NCBI GenBank assembly: GCA_951812925.1
Contig: OX638368.1
Location: 156,288,492-156,352,491, forward strand
Length of the DNA stretch: 64,000 nt
Origin: Calliopum simillimum
Lineage: Eukaryota > Arthropoda > Insecta > Diptera > Lauxaniidae
Direction of reading: 5' to 3'
Of this stretch, positions 59,030 to 64,000 are shown one piece after another (within the stretch, counting starts at the first letter, position 1; each line of letters begins with the position of its first letter). Below the pieces are notes generated by a model that was not told where the DNA came from, ran no database searches, and saw only the letters and a list, made by a program, of their open reading frames with translations. A program made the position numbers and the translations under genes.

Positions 59030-59560
59030 AAAAAAAAAAAAAAAAAAAATTGGAAATCGAAAGTCGAAAAATGTCGATAAAGCAAAAAAGTAATGAAAAA
59101 ATCGAAAAGAGAGATTTTCGGAAAGTGTTGGTAAAGTCGTAAAATGTTAATAGATGGAGTCGAAAAATGCTTATAGTTTTGAAAAAGTCGAAAAATGTTG
59201 ATAAAGAAGAAAAGAAAAAGTAGAACAATTTCAAGTTGTTGTTAGAGTTGAGAAGTTTCGAAAAAATCAAAATCGTTGGTTTAGTTGAAAATGTCGTAAA
59301 ATGTTAAGAAACATTTTTAGAAATTTGAAAAATATTGATACAGTCGGAAATGTTGATAAAGTCGAAAATGTTGATAGAATTGAAAATGTCGAAAAGTTTT
59401 GATTAATATGAAAAATGTTGATGAAAGCGAACATCGAAATTAAAACCTTATAAGAAATTCAGAAAAAGTTAATAAAATCGCAAATGAGGATAGATTCGTC
59501 GAAAAGTGTTGAATATAGAAGTAGAAAAATTTTGATAAAATCTAAAACCTTAATGAAGTT
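59030..59560. repeat. Degenerate minisatellite of GTCGAAAAATGTTGATAAA type
   Basis: Words such as AAAGTCGAAAAATGTTGATA recur about every 18-20 bases with drift. The consensus and period match the array at 18730-19440, about 40 kb away. A Phe/Ser/Leu-rich minus-strand frame here is a repeat product. Confidence 0.65.
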
Positions 59561-59564
59561 GAAA

Positions 59565-60960
59565 AAGTTTACGTATTTTAGGACTAGAACAAAATCATTT
59601 AAGCTCTACATCGTAATTCCACTTAACGCAAAGAAAAAACTCATAAAATACCAACGAGCACAAGTATCATACGCCAGCCTTAAGCCGCAACAAAATAATG
59701 CAAATTGCACTTTTGTGTCCCAAAAAAGGAGAAAAAAAAAACCAAACAGAAAGAGGAGTAGCAGGATAACGAAAAACAGCAGGACCTCTGCATTAAAACG
59801 CTGAAAAAGCTGTTGATGTGAGCGACCGACCGTTTGCGTGAACAGCACAAGGACGTAGCAACATGATGATGATGCCGATGATGATGATGACAACCGTGCT
59901 CAACACCCAAGTGTGGCAACAACTTAGCAGCTCTGTTATGCAAATGACTTGGCCAAAAAAAGAGACCATGACACTGATGGGTGCACGTTAGTGGAATCAG
60001 TCAGTCATGCAATGTGTGTGAGTGTGTGTTCCCAGAACAGAGTGCAACCGCATGGAAAACCAAAAATGCATTTGTGCCACCAACAGTAAAAACAAAAACA
60101 TTTGTTTGCAAACATACAAGAGGGAGGATAAAAGCAAAGTGTGAGCAACTAAAAGCAAAAAGTCAAAAAGCCACGCCACAACTTCAGCAACAGCAACAGG
60201 ACCAGGTCAGCAAAAGAAGCCAAAAAAAAAAAAAAAAAATAAGGATCAGCATTTGTTTGTGGTGTTGCTGGTGGTGGTGGCTTATGTTGCCAAGTTTCGA
60301 AAATCTTCACCATAAAATAAACCAAATAAAGCTTGGACTGCGACGACGACAATGACAATGTTGTTGATAATTGCGTTGTTGTACTACTGACAACGCAATA
60401 CAAGCACCACCAGCAGCAACAAAAGCCAGCCAATATGTAAAAGAAAAGAGCACTAAAGCTGCGGCTTGTTGCTTTTGAGTGATAAAAAGGAAGACACAAA
60501 ACACAGAGAAAAACCAAAACGAATTTGCAGCATAAAATTGCAAGCACAAACCGTACAACATATTTAATGTAATTGCAGCAACATTCTGATGTTGCTACAA
60601 GAGCACTGTCAAGCTGCAAAGAAAAAACAAAAAAAGAGTACATCGAGTGTGAAGCAGCAACAAGAACAATTGGGGCTGGATTTTAACAGTGATTTTCAAG
60701 TTGTTAATGGTTGCCATCACAGTGATGCTGCTGTTACAATTGTTTGCTCATGTTGCTGCCTGGGCGCTTTTCGTCTTAACAGCACAAGGGCAGCGTTATT
60801 GTTAGCTGACTGTTGCTATTCAGTAGTTGCAGCATAAATGCAACATGTCAGTTAAAGTTGCTTCGCTTGAATGTAAAATCAAATAAGGGGATGCTAAAAA
60901 GTTGTTGAGGGATGGGTGGGATATTGAAGATTTCTATACAAGGGCCAAATTAGCATATCA
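59565..60960. other. Non-coding stretch rich in CAA/CAG/GAT
   Basis: No gene supported. GATGATGATGCCGATGATGA lies near 59864. CAGCAACAGCAACAGGACC is near 60186. Frames of up to 164 residues on the minus strand are Cys/Phe/Leu-rich and low-complexity. Base composition is less AT-biased than in neighbouring stretches. Confidence 0.5.
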
Positions 60961-60965
60961 CAGAG

Positions 60966-62350
60966 CACGGTGTGCCTTAACCCGTTCTAAATCGGACGTC
61001 GTAGCACATCAAATTTTTTTCCAGATTCTGTTTACTTATCGTTCAACTGATGTATAAAAAAATTTTCACTCGTGACTCTTCGACTAAATTTTGAGATAAT
61101 CGCTTTTCCAATTGGGGCATTTTCCCATACAAAAAGAAAAAAAAAATTTTTTAACTACATTAAACAAAAATTAAAATAATCACAATTGATGTGTTTTGCG
61201 ATGCTTAACGCGAATCCAACCTTAGATTTGCTCTATCGTGTATAGTTTATGAGATATTGTAACCTAAAGACAAAAAAAAGTCGTTTTTTGCCATTTTTTG
61301 AAGCTATATAACTATGTAAAATATCATTTATTCGTCAAATATGGCTTAAACACTTAAAAGCCCCAATCATTTCCTTTCAAACCTAATTTAAATTATATTT
61401 ATATCTTCATACTTCTAAGAGATATCGTATACCGAAATATTGTCAAAACGGGTTTTTTGCACTTTTGTGTCTTTTTAGGTTAGGATATCTCTGAGGAAGA
61501 AAAAGATATCAACATAATTTAAATTAGGTTTTAAAGGCAAAGATTAGGACTTTAAGGTTGCTTAGCAGATGTAACGAAATTAAAATTTCTTTCACATTTT
61601 AAACATGTTCAACGAACCGACCATTTCAAAATTCAGCCGTATGCCATACACGTAACAACACTCGGGGTGTCAAACGGCTGAATTTAGAAGTAGTCGGTTC
61701 GTTGAACATGTTTAAAATGTGTAAGAAATTTTAATTTCGTTAAATCTGGTAAACAACTTTAAAGTCCTAACCTTTGCCTTTAAAACTTAATTTTAATTAT
61801 GTTGATATCTTTTTTTTCCTCAAAGATATCATAACCTAAAAAGACACAAAAGTGCAAAAAACCCGTTTTGACAATTTTTCGGTCTACGATATCTCTTTGA
61901 AGCATGAAGATATAAATATAATTTAAATTAGGTTTTAAAGGAAAAGATTGAAGCTTTTAAGTATTTAAGCCACATTTGACGAATAGATGATATGTTACAT
62001 AGTTATATAGCTTCAAAATATGGCAAAAAAACTACTTTTTTTGGTCTTTAGGTTACAATATCTCATAAACTATACACGATAGAGCAATTCTGAGGTTGCA
62101 TTCGCGTTAAGCATCGCAAAACACATCGATTGTGATTATTTTAATTTTTGTTTAATGCAGTTAAAAAAATTTTTTTTTTCTTTTTGTATGGGAAAATGCC
62201 CCAATTGGAAAAGCGATTATCTCAAAATTTAGTCGAGGGGTCACGAGTGAAAATTTTTTTATACATCATTTGTACGATAGGTAAACAGAATCTGGAAAAA
62301 AATTTGATGTGCTACGACGTCCGATTTAGAACGGGTTAAGGCACACCGTG
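60966..62350. mobile_element. Long-armed foldback element (about 675-base arms)
   Basis: From CACGGTGTGCCTTAACCCG inward, 60966 to about 61640 is the reverse complement of about 61674 to 62350, with roughly one change every 20-25 bases and few indels. The central loop is only about 33 bases (ATGCCATACACG to CGGGGTGTC). AGAG is present on both outer sides (60962-60965 and 62351-62354), a possible 4-bp target duplication. No coding frame. If transcribed across, it would give one hairpin RNA of about 1.4 kb. The first seven bases, CACGGTG, resemble Transib-type ends, but the expected 5-bp duplication is not seen. Confidence 0.85.
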
Positions 62351-62354
62351 AGAG

Positions 62355-63235
62355 GTAGATGAGAGTGTATCTATAGCAGCAGCACTATACTTTCTATGTA
62401 AGTTAGTTTTTGGTTACTTCATTTGTCACACATTCACCACAAAATGGCTATCAAAAACAAAAAACTACCAAAAGCACGCGGTGCCTTGGCAACATATACA
62501 CACACTGCCGTTACTACAATTTACAATTACAAGTGCAAGAACACACACAGACAATAGACCGACGACCATAAAACCCAATGTTTTGCTGATGGAATTAAAA
62601 TGTTATCCATTGGTTTGTTGCTGGTTGAGGTCAACAGCTTATGGTTTTTGTACACAAATTGTTGTTGTTTTATGGGCGTGACCACACATACAGTTGATTT
62701 TGTGGTGCTGTAATCGTTTTGTGTTCAAGATATTGTAATTTATTTATTATAAAATTTGTGCTTAGTTTTCAGATTATGACTAAATGCTGGATGCTGGAGA
62801 AATCCTAAACAAAAACCAAATTCAACATAAACTTATCCAACAATTTTTATGAATATATGGATTTCTGAAAAATTTATTTTGTGCTTAAAAAACAAAACGT
62901 TTTATTTCTAAAGAAAAAAAATTTCACCAAAAAAGATTTATTTTTTAAACCATCTTGGGCTTTTGCAACCATCATTTAAACATTTTTGATGGTATTTGAA
63001 ACTAAAAACTGGATTGACTTCAGACGAATGAAAAATGGTAATTGGCAAGAGTACTCCTCTTTTTTAATACAATGTGTATGCACAATAGTTAGAAACATCG
63101 ATTAGAAACATTTTTTGAGAATAATTTCTATCAACAATTTTTAGTTTCAGAAAGTAAGCAACATTGATTAGTTTTTATCTTTAAAAATACAGATAGATTG
63201 TTGCTGGATTTTATTGTTATATTGTATTGTACACG
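62355..63235. other. Non-coding stretch
   Basis: No gene or clear repeat seen. Confidence 0.5.
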
Positions 63236-63239
63236 GAAA

Positions 63240-64000
63240 AAACTAAACCGTAAAACTTCATTGAAAATTCCAGTAATTTTTACTGATTTTTTCAGTAACT
63301 GTGCGCCCGTAAAGAAAAACCTTAATTTTTACTGATTGCAGACAGTAAATTTTTTTAAAAATAAATAAATTTTTTTAAAAATAAAAAAAATGTATGTTGA
63401 TGGTGTCGAACTTAAGACCTTTGTGTTTCTAGGCGACGCTCTTACCACTCAGCTACTGTATCACTTTCGTTTCTATAACATTTTATTTTATCTATTTATA
63501 TATTAATGCGCAAGACAAAAACTTGTCCATCTTTTTTTACTATGTAAGAAATGGAGTACAACTTTAAATTATACACCATTAGAAAGATATTTGTGTGTAG
63601 ATGTGTACAAAGTTAAAATTATGTTAACATTTTGACATTAAGACAGGTAAAATTAATTACAAATTTTTCAATATTAACAACAGCAAAATACACGGTCATA
63701 CAGAGCTGAAAAAAGGATAAAGCACGAGGAGAAAGACAAAAAGCATAGCACTGACTTCATGTTTTTTTTATGTTTCGCTTGAAATATACCAGGAATGATA
63801 AATGAGCTTTTCTATTTCATACCAAATAGCAAAAAAAAAAAAGTACTAAAAGTGTCCAAAAAGTACCAAAATTTTTTAATACATTTGTGGTCGAATTTTG
63901 ACCACTGGGCGATTCTAGTTTAAATTATATTTCAATAAAATTTTTTACAGTGTCAATCAGTAAAAATTGATAATCATTCTCGGCAAATGTTGCAGAGCTG
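63240..64000. repeat. tRNA-like element running to the window edge
   Basis: CACGGAAAAAACTAAA at 63232 is followed by repeated AGTAATTTTTACTGATT words (63271, 63331), and CAGTAAAAATTGAT recurs inverted at 63958. The outer parts therefore look like inverted ends around a tRNA-like core at 63399-63461. The right end may lie beyond the window. Confidence 0.35.
63399..63461 (-). repeat. tRNA-like segment
   Basis: On the minus strand GTAGCTGAGTGGTAAG (63441-63456) is a good A-box and AAGTTCGACACC (63402-63413) a near B-box. Stems pair incompletely, so it is not called a tRNA gene. Confidence 0.45.

Noticed and set aside
60149..60643. 164-residue minus-strand frame rich in Cys, Phe and Leu
   Set aside because: It follows from CAA/CAG-type simple sequence read in reverse; Cys spacing fits no known finger.
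60966..62350. Transib element
   Set aside because: CACGGTG at the ends is suggestive, but the flanks show at most a 4-bp AGAG duplication, not 5 bp, and there is no transposase.
1..64000. CRISPR array or bacterial operon
   Set aside because: No regularly spaced direct repeats with unique spacers, no ribosome-binding-site-led gene runs, and all recognisable elements are eukaryotic.

Overview
The window is AT-rich, gene-poor DNA from an insect, most likely a higher fly (Diptera, Brachycera). Three things point there: a full-length Penelope-like element, irritans/Mos-type mariner remnants with TA target sites, and dispersed GGGCGGTGCCACGCCC-type repeats of a sort I associate with fly genomes. 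I see no host protein-coding exon that I can support, no ribosomal RNA and no convincing functional tRNA. Nearly everything recognisable is transposon or repeat. The remainder looks like intronic or intergenic filler with poly-A/T runs and CAA/CAG-rich stretches.

Layout. 1-8.4 kb: a TTCCGGAA-rich foldback cluster, a degenerate ATATGGCACC-containing repeat field, and an inverted pair of tRNA-like segments. 11.7-16.0 kb: a degenerate tandem repeat, then a 3.5-kb Penelope-like retroelement with inverted 317-bp pseudo-LTRs, a 15-bp target duplication and one in-frame stop inside its GIY-YIG endonuclease. A mariner relic lies beside it. 18.7-22.6 kb: a degenerate minisatellite and a 1.2-kb pogo-like element flanked by copies of a TA-flanked inverted-repeat element. 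24-26.9 kb: small inverted-repeat elements and a pure TAGTCA hexamer array. 29-45 kb: dispersed GGCGTGGCACC-type modules, nested foldbacks, a pogo relic and a three-fold GTGACTCACGGGATAT motif. 47-53.4 kb: nested TA-flanked inverted-repeat elements, a mariner transposase 3' fragment and an internally deleted mariner. 55.8-64 kb: piggyBac-like and Harbinger-like candidates, a second degenerate minisatellite, a 1.39-kb near-perfect hairpin element and a tRNA-like element cut by the window edge.

The most interesting non-transposon signal is a pair of minus-strand sites about 37 kb apart (junctions at 17347/17346 and 54271/54270). Each has a long polypyrimidine tract and TTTACAG immediately followed by GTGAGT, and each has a GTAAGT donor 47 or 49 nt further on. 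That is the architecture of recursive-splicing ratchet points with a short cryptic exon. Finding two on one strand suggests that most or all of the window lies inside one very large intron of a minus-strand gene whose exons are outside. This is read from the sequence and has not been tested against RNA data.
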